A stretch of 64,000 nucleotides of DNA from Flabesymbios commensalis (GCA_964017125.1 OZ024908.1:81591499-81655498), one strand, 5' to 3'; counted from the stretch's first letter, positions 22,207-33,625 are shown. The notes: generated by a model not told the origin, from the letters alone. A program made the numbers and translations.

Positions 22207-22702
22207 ACGACTTCAACAAAAAGGAAGTGATGCCCGTTATATCAGACATTACAAGAAGAAAATGAAAAAAATCCATCATTTGTGCATTTTAATTATTTCA
22301 AATTATTTTAGGGCTAATCTTAGTGCTACTTGAATACATAATTATGTTTAAATGCCAATATTGTAGGCCCATATGTGTTGATCGTGTTTATTTCTTATTT
22401 TTTAATGTAAATGTCGTCTATATAATTATTATAATTAATGGTTAACTTTGCTAATGAAGATATGTTTGGACAGGTGGTCAGCTTAACTTAGCACATCTGG
22501 CACATCTTGCTCACCATTATCCAAATTACATCAATTCCGATTCCTTACAAAATGTTGCAATCAATCTCGTGTGTTGATATAAGTCGTACAACAACGTGTA
22601 TGTTACGTCAAATCACCCGAATCACCTGGTGATTAACTATACAAAGCGGAGATCTACAGTAACATGCCATTTTTGGGTAGAGAGCAGACACGTTACAGCA
22701 TG
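22207..22702. other. AT-rich, nothing recognised
   Basis: No ORF, no repeat ends. Confidence 0.4.
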
Positions 22703-22780
22703 GATCAATAGTAGTCGGCATTATTGGATCGTCTGATAATGTTACAGATGATGTGTCTGATCGTTTACCATAGCTTTGTC
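22703..22780 (+). repeat. Dispersed direct repeat, copy 1
   Basis: About 78 bp containing GGCATTATTGGATCGTCTG and ACAGATGATGTGTCTGAT, repeated at 24534-24611 with few differences. Both copies read IIGSSDNVTDDVSD in one frame. Confidence 0.8.
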
Positions 22781-23056
22781 AATGTGTCTGGCGTACTAAA
22801 CACTACACCTTGTTTGTACTGATTAACACCCAGGTAACATAAAGGTATAGCTGCGGTCATGTCAACATGAACAGTATGCACATGGTCAGGTTTGTGAACG
22901 CTGTGTAAATATAGCAAAGAAACGAGCACAAACCATTAGCGGGATTAGACTCCCTTCGTTGACGCAACATTGAGCCAATGTCTGAAACGCGTACTAAATA
23001 AGCCTAATGCGTTTCATCGTTGGTCAGCAATCCTATCTGACGAGAGTACACGTTAA

Positions 23057-23260
23057 CCTAAAAGTCTGAAGTATTTGTATATAAACCAAGAAAACAAAAT
23101 TATTTTTTTCAATTTGAAATCATCAGGAATGTTTTATAGTCAGCTCTTTCCGCTTCATTTGAATACCTATATGTTATGGATCCACGGACATTCTATTTTT
23201 TTCATTAAGTGCGGGGATCGACAGATTCTGACGTCTAAAGTCGGCTCCTGCGCTGAAAGG
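23057..23260 (+). mobile_element. TTAA-type MITE, family B
   Basis: TTAA at 23053-23056 and 23261-23264. It carries the family body (TTCAATTTGAAATCATCAGG, AGTCAGCTCTTTCCGCTTC) and ends CTCCTGCGCTGAAAGG. The hairpin core is shortened. Confidence 0.75.
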
Positions 23261-23264
23261 TTAA

Positions 23265-23690
23265 ACCTATTCAAGTAATATTATTGAGTTTATAATTTAC
23301 CGTATTAATTCATTGTCCGTCATTAACTTGAATTGCCAGATTACGTAAATGTGATTCACATTATGATTGTGTTTTAAACTCACTGTCGAAAAATGATCCC
23401 GTGCCGAGTACCACACAAAATATCGTAAACATAAAAGGACAACAAATGGAGCCATCCACGCAAGGATAAAATCAGATGAGAATTTTTTTTTTAAGATTTA
23501 CTGAAAGTCGCGTGTTTTTTTTTATGGGCGGGTTAAAAGTCATAATAATGACGGGTATTGCAAACTGTGGCACAACAACAATAAAGGCCCGTCGGCGACA
23601 AAAAAGGCCTAAGCCTCTGATCATCGTATAAAGAAAATATCATTTAAAAATAACTTTTAACTATAACAATATATCATGGCCATTTATTGC
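23265..23690. other. No feature recognised
   Basis: Nothing supported. Confidence 0.4.
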
Positions 23691-23699
23691 AAATTAGTC

Positions 23700-24070
23700 A
23701 TGTTAGACAGATATTTCCAGATATTACCCACATTAAAGTCAAAAATGGTCGCATGTCTCCCATTTTTAATTTGATCGAGTTGAAAGAGTTTTTAGAGCAT
23801 ATCCCTCCCTGAAGCCGCCAATTTTGCTTTACAGTAATGGTCTAGCTATCTGGCACGGTTTTTCCGATAGCGTGCATATAAAAGTCAACAATGGCCGCAA
23901 GTCGGGCATTTTGAATGTTATCTAGTTGAAATTTTTGGAGGCATATCCCTCCCTGAAGCCGCACATTTTGTTTGTAGTAATGGTCTAGCTACCTAGATGG
24001 CACAGTTTTTCAGAGAAATTACGCATAAAAAAATATAGCCGTTAGTTGGCCATTTTGGCCACCATGACCT
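23700..24070 (+). repeat. Tandem repeat, period about 155 bp, 2.5 units
   Basis: Units share CATATCCCTCCCTGAAGCCG, TAGTAATGGTCTAGCTA and a CAATGGCCGCAAG block. The style resembles the array at 62850-63310, but the sequence differs. Confidence 0.75.
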
Positions 24071-24533
24071 AGTTTTTGGCATATGCGCGCCCATTTTCGA
24101 ACTAATCAGAGCTATCGGTGAAATAGATATATATGCTATACATTTTGGAGCGATACATAAAAAATTGTTCAGTGAATCGCGTTAATGAGACAATTTCACA
24201 ATCGGAAAAAAATCACGTTCATGGAGGTAACAAAAAGGTCAAACCTGAACTCAGTGAAGGTTTACTCATAATTAACCTGTTTGTGAAGTTTAATGTGCTT
24301 TCCAGTAAAGTGAAACAAGTTATAGTGCTAGAAGTGGCGCACAGATGGACGGACGGGCGGGCGGACGGACGCGACGCATGACGTCTATAGCCATCTGCCA
24401 AAATTTGGCTGAGGCCTAAAAAATGTTCATTGGATAAATGTAGATGGCGGTCTGTATGGAAATCTATCATTACATATAGTAAAGCAGAATAATGTGCTAC
24501 TTTAGTATTTTTAAAGACAAATTTATAGCGCGG

Positions 24534-24611
24534 ATCAAGAGTGGCCGGCATTATTGGATCGTCTGATAATGTCACAGATGATGTGTCTGATAGTTTACCA
24601 CACAGCCTAGC
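24534..24611 (+). repeat. Dispersed direct repeat, copy 2
   Basis: Partner of 22703-22780, 1.83 kb away. The intervening DNA contains a family B MITE and the 155-bp array. Confidence 0.8.
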
Positions 24612-24765
24612 CTACCCCCCCCCCCTCCTCACCATTATTTATTTCGCCACGATACATGTAGAGAACAAATTTGTGTTTGGTTGTTATTTATTGCTATGTA
24701 TCTACTGGATACATATACGTCATTCATTTGATATTCTAATCCTGACATGCATCGTTTTTTATTAA

Positions 24766-25145
24766 CCCTTGAAGCGCTAAATTAAATAATTTAAAATTTT
24801 ACCCACTTGACTTTGTGTCTCTCTACCGCGACACACAACTTCAAGGGGTTGAAAATTGCTGATATTAATTTAATTTGAGACCAAACATTTTCAAATTGAT
24901 GTTTAAATATTCATTTTATTCCCCATAACAGCGATTTGATCGGCTGATAAACCAAATTATAAACGACTATAATTTAAATTTAAATTTTTCACCCATTGGA
25001 AGTGTGTCTCGCTATACCGCGAGCCACAAGTGGGTGAAAATTACTCATATTTGTTTATTTTGAGACCAAACATTTGAAAATCTTGCTGTTTAAGCACACA
25101 TTTCGTTTCTATAACTGCAATTTAAACTGCTAATACAAAGAATTG
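24766..25145. mobile_element. TTAA-type MITE family A, two copies head to tail
   Basis: TTAA at 24762-24765 precedes CCCTTGAAGCGC. Two hairpin cores are seen: ACTTGACTTTGTGTCTCTC with ACACAACTTCAAG, and GAAGTGTGTCTCGCTATACC with CGAGCCACAAGTGGG. Each is followed by the AGACCAAACATTT block. The right end is not resolved. Confidence 0.65.
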
Positions 25146-25216
25146 AAAATGGCTATAGGGCCTAGTCATGCTTAACTTAGAGGTTTGGGGCACTATTTTA
25201 TAGTACGAGTCTGACA

Positions 25217-25333
25217 AGCCCATTACCACAAACACGAGACTCTGACACAATGTCGCCTAATTGTTGGCCCACCGTCTTCAACCCCGGCCCAGCATTAATA
25301 CAACATTAGACCCACACCCCCAGTTTGCTGGGA
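25217..25333. mobile_element. Palindromic CCCAGCA-type MITE (family H)
   Basis: Left ACAAACACGAGACTCTGA, right CCAGTTTGCTGGGA, with TTGTTGGCCCACCGTC and CCCGGCCCAGCATTA in the centre. Confidence 0.65.
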
Positions 25334-25337
25334 TATG

Positions 25338-25755
25338 GTTTTACAGGCTCAAGCCAAATAACGAAATCAGACGGCCATTAATGGTCCAGACATGACCCAA
25401 GCGCGGGTATCATCTGCATTATTCTCCCTGAAAATAGCCAATCTTGCGGGATAATCCGCTTGTGGCATATAATAATGACAAGGGTGGAATACAAGCGGTC
25501 CTGAGGGACAGGGTGCCAGGAGAGATAATCCTACAATACACCAAGATAAGGGGGCCAACATTCAATCTCACGGGGAGGGGGGCAGGAGTACTTTACAAAG
25601 AAAAATAATAACGGACAGACTCTGCATAAAATAAATAACCTAATACACCTCAGTTATGGTATAATTAACATGTAATAAAATTTAAAATTTTCAGCGCGGG
25701 TTGGAATCAATAATCCCCCCCCCCTGAAAAGTGAATGGCGCACCCTAGCCAATCT
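25338..25755. other. No gene recognised
   Basis: No supported coding region; a poly-C tract lies near 25716. Confidence 0.4.
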
Positions 25756-25757
25756 AG

Positions 25758-25889
25758 CCAGTAAACAAGATAGACCGAACCATTGTTGGCTCAATGCTGG
25801 ACCATCGTCTGCGACTCTGGCCAGCGTCGCAGACGATGGTCCAGCATTGTGCCAACATTGGGTTGGTGTATCGTGTTGACTGTGCTAGG
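25758..25889. mobile_element. Family H MITE with an extra central palindrome
   Basis: The outer arms are ACCATTGTTGGCTCAATGC / GCATTGTGCCAACATTGG. The centre holds an additional perfect pair, ACCATCGTCTGCGAC / GTCGCAGACGATGGT, so the stem is close to 60 bp. Confidence 0.75.
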
Positions 25890-26498
25890 TTGGAGTGGGT
25901 TGAAGGTTTGTGAGGAATACCCTGTTAGATTTATGCCTGTCTCAATAAAGGGATAAAAGGAAATCTTATTTAGTGCTTTTGGTTAGGGTTGTATATAGAG
26001 GAAGATTAGTTCTTGAAAGAGAGTAGATAGGCCTAATAGGAGTTTTTTATCACCGGAGTCGTCTAGATATAGCCTAAGCAGTCTGAAGGAACACAATATC
26101 TGATTAGTAACCGGGATACTCTGATATAAGTAAGAAAAACATTGAATAATGTGTCTTATGTTTGCTAGGGGACTGTTGAGATCGTCACAAAGAAAATTCC
26201 CATATTTTATCAATTATACCTGTCTAGAAACGCAATCAAAGCGTGCAATATCTGAGTAAACACTAGTAGGACTATAGACATGGATTCACTTTTAGGTTTT
26301 AGGCTGGGCCAACAGTATTTGTGGTGGATCGATAAAAATACAATACTGGGGCTGATCGTGTAGGCTATAATTGCTGGAAATAAACTTGCCAGACGGATGT
26401 TTTTAAATTAGTCTCTAATTGCATGTCGAAATATTAGACTTGACATGCAGTTTGAAAGAGTCATGTTTGGTTCGACTTCATTTTCTTTTACTACCCTA
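25890..26498. other. No feature recognised
   Basis: Nothing supported. Confidence 0.35.
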
Positions 26499-26499
26499 T

Positions 26500-26637
26500 A
26501 CACCCTTTTCAATAACAACACGCCACACAGTGACCAAAGCTGAACTATTAAGTTGGGACTCCGGTTACACTCTTTTCAATAACAAAACGCCACACAGTGA
26601 CTAAAGCTAAACTATTTAGTTGGGACTACTGTTCAAT
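26500..26637 (+). repeat. Two-unit tandem duplication, about 70 bp
   Basis: CTTTTCAATAACAACACGCC and CTTTTCAATAACAAAACGCC, each followed by ACACAGTGACCAAAGCTGAA or near-identical sequence and AGTTGGGACT. Divergence between units is low. Confidence 0.85.
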
Positions 26638-26689
26638 GCGCAAAATCGTGCAAAGAGTGTATCACATATGGAGACGGGTTCTACTCATT

Positions 26690-26757
26690 GCTCCGACGAC
26701 CATTGCTCTGACAATCATTGTTCCGACAATCATTGTTCCGACAATCATTGTTCAGAT
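26690..26757 (+). repeat. 17-bp tandem repeat, 4 units
   Basis: Units of the form TCCGACAATCATTGT, with slightly diverged edge units. Confidence 0.85.
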
Positions 26758-27108
26758 GCCAAAAAATGACATCTTGACTTTGATATTCAATAAATGTCAC
26801 ATGTAGGCCTAGGCCTATATGAGGCTCAAAATAATTCCGACAAAAGCCTTTCAAGTGACGCCACCAGATTAATATTCAAGTGTTTGCATAGTTTACAAAA
26901 CAATATTTTTCATAATTGATCTAAACAGCGTTATTAATTTAGTTATTAAACGATTTAGTGTCGAAAGTATGTTTTTTCTGAAGAAAAATATGGTGTCCGG
27001 ACAGGGCTATCTCGCACTCTCGTTGTTTCGCAGTTTCTCATCGCCCTTTCGTTGTTCGGCATCGTTATTTCGCTGTTTCGCATCGCCCTTTCGTCGTTGT
27101 TTCGTAGC

Positions 27109-27290
27109 TATATAGGGACCGCTGTGGAAATAAGTACACCTCACCAGGTAATTTTCCAGTGTGTATTATCCCTGGTGACCAGGCATGGTGGCTGCCGGTT
27201 TATATTATTTTAATAAATTATGATTACCATGTAGGCCTATGCTATGTTTTATGTATGGTTTGCTGAATAAATCAAAACAAATCAAAAATC
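27109..27290 (+). mobile_element. LINE 3' end (L2/CR1-like), fragment 1
   Basis: ATAGGGACCGCTGTGGAAAT, CACCAGGTAATTTTCCAG, TTATCCCTGGTG and a terminal GCTGAATAAATC with an AAATC tail. It aligns over its whole length with 59155-59330. No coding part remains. Confidence 0.75.
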
Positions 27291-27392
27291 GTTGTTTGGC
27301 ATCGCCCTTTTGTATTTCACAGTTTCGTTGTTTCGTACATTCGGTGTTTCGTACAAAATAGGCTAAATAAATAAAAAAGAAAATCAAACGTG

Positions 27393-27713
27393 CCCTGGTG
27401 AAGAGGTTAACGCTGCCGTCCATCACGCCGGAGCCCTGGTGAAGAGGAAGAAGCTGCCGTCCCTCACGTCGGTTCACTGGTGAAGAGGTTAACACTGCCG
27501 TCCATCACGCCGAAGCCCTGGTGAATAGGTTAAAGCTGTCGTCCGTCACGCCGAAGCCTGGTGACAAGGTGAACGCTGCCGTCTGTCACGCCGAAGCCTT
27601 GGTGAAGAGGTTAACGCTGCCATCAATCACGCCGGAGCCCTGGTGGCTAACGCTGCCGTTCATCACGCCGGAGCCCTGATTAAGAGGTCAACGCTGCCGT
27701 CCATCACAACGAA
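27393..27713 (+). repeat. 41-bp satellite, 8 units
   Basis: Consensus parts are CCCTGGTGAAGAGGTTAACG and CTGCCGTCCATCACGCCGG. Units start near 27393, 27434, 27475, 27516, 27557, 27597, 27638 and 27674; one is 40 bp and one 36 bp. The period is not a multiple of three, so it is not a peptide repeat. It is markedly GC-richer than its surroundings. Confidence 0.95.
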
Positions 27714-27799
27714 AATACGAAACAACGAATGTGCGAAACAACAAATCTGAGAAAGAACGAAAGTACGAAAAAGCGGGATAGAGAGTGTTGAACCCCTTT

Positions 27800-28045
27800 A
27801 AAATAACAACTTAGCTAACGATTTACCGTTGCTACAGCGTTGTGACAACGTTATTCTGTAGTTGAGACTATGTGATTCTGTGGAGATTACAGAGGTTGTC
27901 ACAACGCTTTGTTGTAAATTAACGTTGCTACAACGTTATGACAACGTTTATTTTAATGTTATTACAGCTCTGTCATGTATTGTAAAAAAATGTATAATGT
28001 AAGCATCCCACAACTAGCCACAACGCTGTGTGCTGGGAAATTATG
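27800..28045. repeat. AACGTTGTGACAACG palindrome-rich element
   Basis: Repeated inverted motifs: TTGCTACAGCGTTGTGACAA, GGTTGTCACAACGC, TTGCTACAACGTTATGACAA. The right part ends CACAACGCTGTGTGCTGGG. The GTGCTGGG end recalls family H, but the stem sequence differs. Confidence 0.6.
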
Positions 28046-29258
28046 TGCGGTACTTATCTGATGAGGTCATGTGACCAGTGGTAACAGATCGACTGCGTAG
28101 TTGTCAATATTAGCAAAGGGTAGACTGGGGTAGACTAGTATAAAGCCTGCGAAGCTGGCAACTGCGTTAGCACTGCTAACTTCAAGCATACAATTAATGT
28201 GTAAGGATGCAGCATTTGAAGAGATAGACTTTCAAGAGAAGACTTTGTTACACTATCACTAAGATTTTGTTACATTAATTTATTGTATTTCATTATTTTG
28301 ACCATGATAACTACTAAACATCAGTGTAACAGACAACAAATATAACAGATAACAATATGGAGTAATACTTACAATCTATATTTTCGATTGTTTTAATTAA
28401 TTAACAACATAAAATGATCATGGCAATTTTAGATTTACAAAATATCACTAACAAATGACTTTTGCCATTTGTCATTTTATTATATACACGGAAATTCGGA
28501 CAACTACATATTAGACATGTCTGTATAATTTTAATCCTAAATCGGGTGTTTTCTTATTGCATCAGGTTATCTTTTGTCACGCTACGAGAAAACTAGCACC
28601 ATATGTTTGCGTAGCCTATTTTTGTTACTAGGATCACAAAAACTTCATTCTTTCCCACTTGGACCTCTCCCCTACAGTATGAATATGTCAGGTATACATA
28701 TATGCATTACACACATCTCCTTGGATCACAATGTCACGGGTTAGAACATAACATATATCTGAAACATTCCCAATATATATGCACAGCTTGCTAAAGGTTT
28801 ATTTTCAATTTGTACAAACAATGTTGTGATACAATATTAGGTATGTTTTATTTACGAATACAAACAATATAATTATTAGACAGCGATTTGTTTATTATCA
28901 TTCCGCCCGACGCACATAGTATAGAAAAACAAGCAATATCATAAATGCGACGTACAAACGAGTAAGAATACCTTTTATTATAAACATGATGTCAAAGCAA
29001 TAAATGTATAATCAAACGTGAGGGGATAGATAGCATTCTACAAACTACCAGGTCAAAAACAATAGGCTTGCCTTTGATAGTAGGCCTACATATCACAAAA
29101 TTGCTGTGTAAATTATCAAAATATTATCAGATAAATAATAAATAAATTCCCCTACTGGTGAGCATGGTGAAGCTCAACCGACTCGTCTGTGAGAGAACAG
29201 ATCGACTCCGGCTATAGAGTTGTGAGCAGTTCGTAGGCGGCAAGTGTACGACGCACGC
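28046..29258. other. AT-rich, no feature recognised
   Basis: About 1.2 kb without ORFs of note or recognisable repeats. Confidence 0.4.
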
Positions 29259-29342
29259 CCCCTCCCCCAATCCGGACGCGACGTTGCTTAACTTCAGTGA
29301 TCGAGCCGACACCGATGAGACAACGCCGTATTCCGTATGATA
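29259..29342 (-). mobile_element. 5S-derived SINE head only
   Basis: On the minus strand: ATACGGAATACGGCGTTGTC, TCACTGAAGTTAAGCAACG, then TCGCGTCCGGATTGGGGG. The 5S-like head stops at the point where other copies continue GTTCATAATTGGATGGG, and unrelated sequence follows. A TAGATAGATAGATA run sits outside the 5' end. Confidence 0.7.
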
Positions 29343-29512
29343 GATAGATAGATACTAAATGACAAAATAATTCTAGTCAGGTAATTTTAAAAATATAGTT
29401 CAACATAAGAATTGCCGGATTTGTTAAGACTTATCAGCGTTGAAAGGGTTACAGCTCAGAGTCACCTATCCAGCTAAATGCACGTGGGTGACACCTAGTG
29501 TGGGAAATATAA

Positions 29513-29897
29513 ACTACGCCCATTGATAATACATTGCAATGCATAGCGCTCATTGACGGACTTTTTAATGCCAAATTTGGCAAGTTATAATTAATATTTG
29601 TTTACAAAATTTCGTATATATACTCCGTAGGATGTACTAAATACGATAGACTATCAAATATATATAGTTCATATATCGTCTTCTCCGTATTGTCGTTGGT
29701 ATGCGCTGATATACCTACCGCCCATTGATAATACATTGACGGGCTTTAAAATGCCGAATTAGGAAAGTTATAATTATTATTTTTTCAAACAATTTGGTAT
29801 ATACACTCCTAGGATGTATTAAATACGATAGACTATAAAATATATGGTTCCTATGTCGTCTACCCCGTCTTTTCGTTGGTATGCGCTGGTATGTGGT
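29513..29897 (+). repeat. Tandem duplication, about 200 bp x 2
   Basis: CGCCCATTGATAATACATTG starts each unit. Both contain AAGTTATAATTA, AAATACGATAGACTAT and CGTTGGTATGCGCTG. Divergence is moderate, with small deletions in unit 2. Confidence 0.85.
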
Positions 29898-29899
29898 GG

Positions 29900-30450
29900 C
29901 ATGCGTCTTTTAGTGTAACCGAAAAATATTTTCAATGCTCAATCCCAAAGTAAAATGTTATAATTTTCTTTTTATTGTTATTTAGGATGTCCTTGGGACA
30001 TTTAGATGGGTGGCTTGCAGTTGCTATCATACAAAAATTCGCACGGGACCTAATATTTCGGCGAATATGATCCCCGACCTGCTGACTTTGTTGTGAACAA
30101 TATAGGCGGGGCCACATACTCTTCACTCCCGTCTTGTTTTTCCTTGACCTACCATTAACACGGACAACTGTACATCATGCTTCATTAAAATGAAGTCATG
30201 GTTCACAGAATTTAAATCCAAGGTCTTACGGAAAAAAAATTATACTCGCTGCGTTTGCAGTACTTGCTTGCCCAAAATATAGAAATTTTGTAAAAAAAAT
30301 AGTTCTGTGCAGTCAGTTTAAACATTAACAGTAGGCCTACTCAGCCAACTTGGTACCGATTATTCTTGTGTGGAACTCCATTGCTCTCGGTATTTCTCTC
30401 GACACAAAACATTTGAAATAGAAGAATTAAGGAATGATATATTATATATT
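29900..30450. other. No feature recognised
   Basis: Nothing supported. Confidence 0.35.
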
Positions 30451-30451
30451 A

Positions 30452-30835
30452 TATACGGAATACGGCGTTGTCTCATCGGTGTCGGCTTGGTCACTGAAGT
30501 TAAGCAACGTCGCGCCCGGTTCATAATTGGATGGGTGACCGCCTGGGACTGCCAGGTGCCGTATACACTAGGACAGCGATGTCGTGTCGTGGGGCCCAGA
30601 GAACCACGTAAATCAGATGGCTCGTCTGACTGACTTTGAGTTGGACGTGAAAGAACCTCAATGGACGAGGCGCAGTTTCCATCCGGCGAGACCCCAGAAT
30701 ATCCACAATGTGGAGTACTTGGCACATAAGGCTTCTTATGATATCATGAATGCTAACAGGCCTTGCTAAGTTCCTCCCGTGGCGCGATAGCACAATAGTG
30801 CGTACTGCCACGAAATATACAGATACAGATGATAT
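30452..30835 (+). mobile_element. 5S-rRNA-derived SINE, full-length, tail variant 1
   Basis: The head (30453-30570) follows 5S rRNA order: GTCACTGAAGTTAAGCAACG at the A-box region, then GCGCCCGGTTC, TTGGATGGGTGACCGCC at the C-box region, and GCCAGGTGCCGTATAC. The body includes GGGGCCCAGAGAACCACG, GACGTGAAAGAACCTCAATG and GACCCCAGAATATCCAC. The tail is GGCGCGATAGCACAATAGTG, GTACTGCCACG and (CAGATA)n. A 5S internal promoter suggests RNA polymerase III transcription, as in SINE3-class elements. Several overlapping short ORFs here are artefacts. Confidence 0.9.
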
Positions 30836-31289
30836 TATTACCATCGATTAGTTCTTGTGTATTTTTACGAGATTCAGTAGAATATTTAAACAAAGCAATT
30901 ACACCAAAAACCATTTGAAAAACTGTAATGTCAGGTTTCATCATATAAAGTAAAAAAATATATATTTTTCAATATTACCCCTTTAATATTTTGCAAACCC
31001 CTTTAATATTTTGCAAATACAGTAATAAATGATAAAGAAAAATACAAACAATACAATAGTTTCGTTCTGCATTTTATTGAGATGTATTGTATACATAAAA
31101 AAACAAGCAAAATGTTTTCTTGTGATAATCTCCAAGAAATCGGCTGCGTTTGGCATGGTTAAAAGTAATGTGATTACCAAAAGATTATAGAGCTATCAAC
31201 ACTGTATGAATGCTGTACTTCTCTGATGCTGGCATGCCATTGGTACACCGTCGGGCTGTTTACTGTCAAATACAATGCCGTAACACTTT
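30836..31289. other. AT-rich, nothing recognised
   Basis: A CCCCTTTAATATTTTGCAAA unit is tandemly repeated twice at 30978-31016; nothing else is supported. Confidence 0.5.
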
Positions 31290-31515
31290 CGCTGCTAATC
31301 ATAACTAAAGTCGCTTTTCAGATCTGTTTCATTAGACGATCAAATCACCATTACGGGGAATAAAATGAGTGTTTAAACAGCAAGATTTGTAACTGTTGTC
31401 TCAAATTAGACAAATATCAGTAATTTTCAACTGCTTGAATTGTGGGTCGCGATAGCGAGACACAACTTAAAGTGGGTGGAAATTTCAATTTTGTAATTCA
31501 GCACTTTAACACTGC
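31290..31515 (+). mobile_element. TTAA-type MITE, family A
   Basis: Family body GATCAAATCACCATTACGGG, AAACAGCAAGATTTGTAA. The hairpin core TTGAATTGTGGGTCGCGA pairs with GCGAGACACAACTTAAAG. The end is AATTCAGCACTTTAA. Confidence 0.7.
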
Positions 31516-32252
31516 TGTGTTTGTTTACTGGTACATTCCATACAGTAGCTGGAGACAGTAGTTAAGTATAGGGCTAGGTTTACATATATTTGGCACAAAA
31601 TATTTGAGCATGCACCAAGCTTTATCCACAACAAAGGTCATCTATAAAACAATAAACTAAAACTCAACAGTATTCTATAACATGTGTAAACTGGTTAGAT
31701 GCAAGTAATCTCTTCAAGAGTGAGTATTTAGCATTCAAATTAAATTATTATATGATGTGACAAAATGTTTAAGTGTAACTCAAGATATTAGATTGAGTTT
31801 ACTCACAAAATTCCTTGTATTTTTGCAGACTTTTCCATGTTAAATTTATATTTTATCTGTGATATATATATTAATAAGTGGCCTCATACCACCCTAAGGT
31901 ACATGTACATGCAAAATAAAACTTTTATTGATCCTAATAATGCGCATAATTTACCATTTAAACACAAAGTGAAAAAATCCAATAACAAATTTATCTGCAT
32001 AACAATTCTGAAATAGCATTCACCGTCACATTTTCTGCAACTACAAAAGTTCTGTGAAAATTGGTCCTGTAAAAAAGGAATTGACATGACCATATTATAG
32101 ATTCTCAGCTACGTTAAAATATATGTCAAGAGTTATTTGACATTTTCTAAAATACAAAACTGACGCTAAATTACTAAATAAAATTATAAAATCAAAATAA
32201 CACAAAAGAAAAAAATATTGTATAATATATCACACTATGTAAATATTTATAT
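31516..32252. other. AT-rich, possible distal 3' UTR of the arrestin
   Basis: No ORF of interest. A minus-strand AATAAA lies at 31924-31929 and would be a candidate distal polyadenylation signal for the upstream arrestin gene; this is only a guess. Confidence 0.25.
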
Positions 32253-32256
32253 ATAT

Positions 32257-32502
32257 GTGACCCGCCATGCAAAAAGGTACCTCTCCGCGGCTTTCTTACA
32301 ATTATTTATGAATTCATTTAATATTTAATTTTAATAATTACATAAATAATTTTCAAATATTAAAAATCTCATAAAACAAAAAGTTAAGAAGATTTTTCAA
32401 AAATTATTTCAGATATAGAAATAGAAAGGACACGGCTAGCATGGCAATGAAAATCAATTTTGAAAATTTTGACTTCACAATCCTTTTCGCGTGGCGAGTC
32501 AC
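32257..32502. mobile_element. MITE, 246 bp, ATAT flanks
   Basis: Ends GTGACCCGCCATGCAAAAAG and CCTTTTCGCGTGGCGAGTCAC, inverted over about 22 bp. ATAT lies at 32253-32256 and 32503-32506, so the duplication is 2 or 4 bp. The AT-rich interior has no coding capacity. The superfamily is not assigned. Confidence 0.75.
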
Positions 32503-32506
32503 ATAT

Positions 32507-33625
32507 CTGTATCTATTTATATCAAAGTATATATCAGGCATTAATATATATATATATGCCATATAGTGTAAATATTTTATTTACAAACACATGTAAATAC
32601 ATTTCATTTTAGTTATGTTTATATACTTTGCTTCAAGGAAGTGGTTTTGGATGTAGTAGAGGGTGAGGTGGGGACTTTAAATAAACGTGCACATGTTAAA
32701 TCTCCCCAAAAAATATAATCTAAAAAATTCCTGAAGGTATTTTCGGTTTACTGGCACATTTTTAAATGAAAGGAAGGATTATTGTATTTAGTTATATACA
32801 TGTGCCATTCTCATTTATTGCAAAGTTCAGGTAAATGAAATTATTTACACGTCTGTGTAAATGAAATGCTTACAGTATATGACATCTTTCAAAAAATCAT
32901 AATACATATAGGACTATACTGACATATATACTGCATATTCATGTACATAAAAGAAAACATATAAAAAGGTATAATGTGCATGGTAATATATGATTAAATA
33001 AATAAAAATACCTCAACAAGATAAACTATGATAAAAAATATTTGCGAAGATGATGACTTAAATTAATAAACATAACCTGATGAGCAAAATATACCAAACA
33101 AATAATTCGTTCAACGATTGTCAATAACAAACTTGCATATAATAATCATTCTGAACAGTTTTGGTCTCACTTGATAGTTATCCAACGTATTTTTCTTTAG
33201 GCTTACAATAATACTGTAAAACTAAGATGACAGGAAAATATACTTATTTAAAAACACAAAGTGGTATAAACCATATGCTTATCCATTAATTCAACAGATT
33301 TTATCACAACGAAGATTATGTACATTGGCATGAACAAATAATTTACTATAGATAAACTTGTATGCAAAAAATCAATTTGATTGCGAATTCGTTTTGCCTT
33401 CCAAAAAGTTGTGAATGATATAGATTATTGAAATGCATGTACATATTATATTCGCTGCCATTATAAAGGAAATAATAATTAGTGGAAATAGATACTAACT
33501 AGATCTGCCTAAAGGGCAAAGCTTGCGTCTCCACCCGCCCCACATAGATTCAGCAACCAAAATACATTAATTATAGAGAAATACAGTACTGTCACCAATT
33601 TTTTTATGTAAACCACGTGAAAATG
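32507..33625. other. AT-rich, no feature recognised
   Basis: About 1.1 kb without a recognisable feature. Confidence 0.35.

Larger units (their letters stand above)
27007..27783. mobile_element. Foldback-like element with TTTCGTTGTTTCG subrepeats
   Basis: The left end (CTATCTCGCACTCTCGTTG, TTTCGCATCGCCCTTTCG) is mirrored at the right end (CGAAACAACGAATGTGCG, GCGGGATAGAGAG). The inverted ends consist of short TTTCGTTGTTTCG repeats, about 70-90 bp each. The interior holds a LINE 3' end (27109-27290) and a 41-bp satellite (27393-27713). Confidence 0.65.

Noticed and set aside
22930-23050. Another family H hairpin
   Set aside because: It has GCAACATTGAGCCAATGTC-like pieces but no recognisable tips and weak symmetry.
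24219-24575. 118-codon minus-strand ORF
   Set aside because: It overlaps a low-complexity GGACGGGCGGGCGGACGGAC stretch and one copy of a dispersed repeat; no domain.
27393-27713. CRISPR array
   Set aside because: The 41-bp units are contiguous with no unique spacers, and the DNA is clearly animal.
30452-30570. Genuine 5S rRNA gene
   Set aside because: Too diverged from 5S consensus, no poly-T terminator at its end, and fused to a repeated SINE body.
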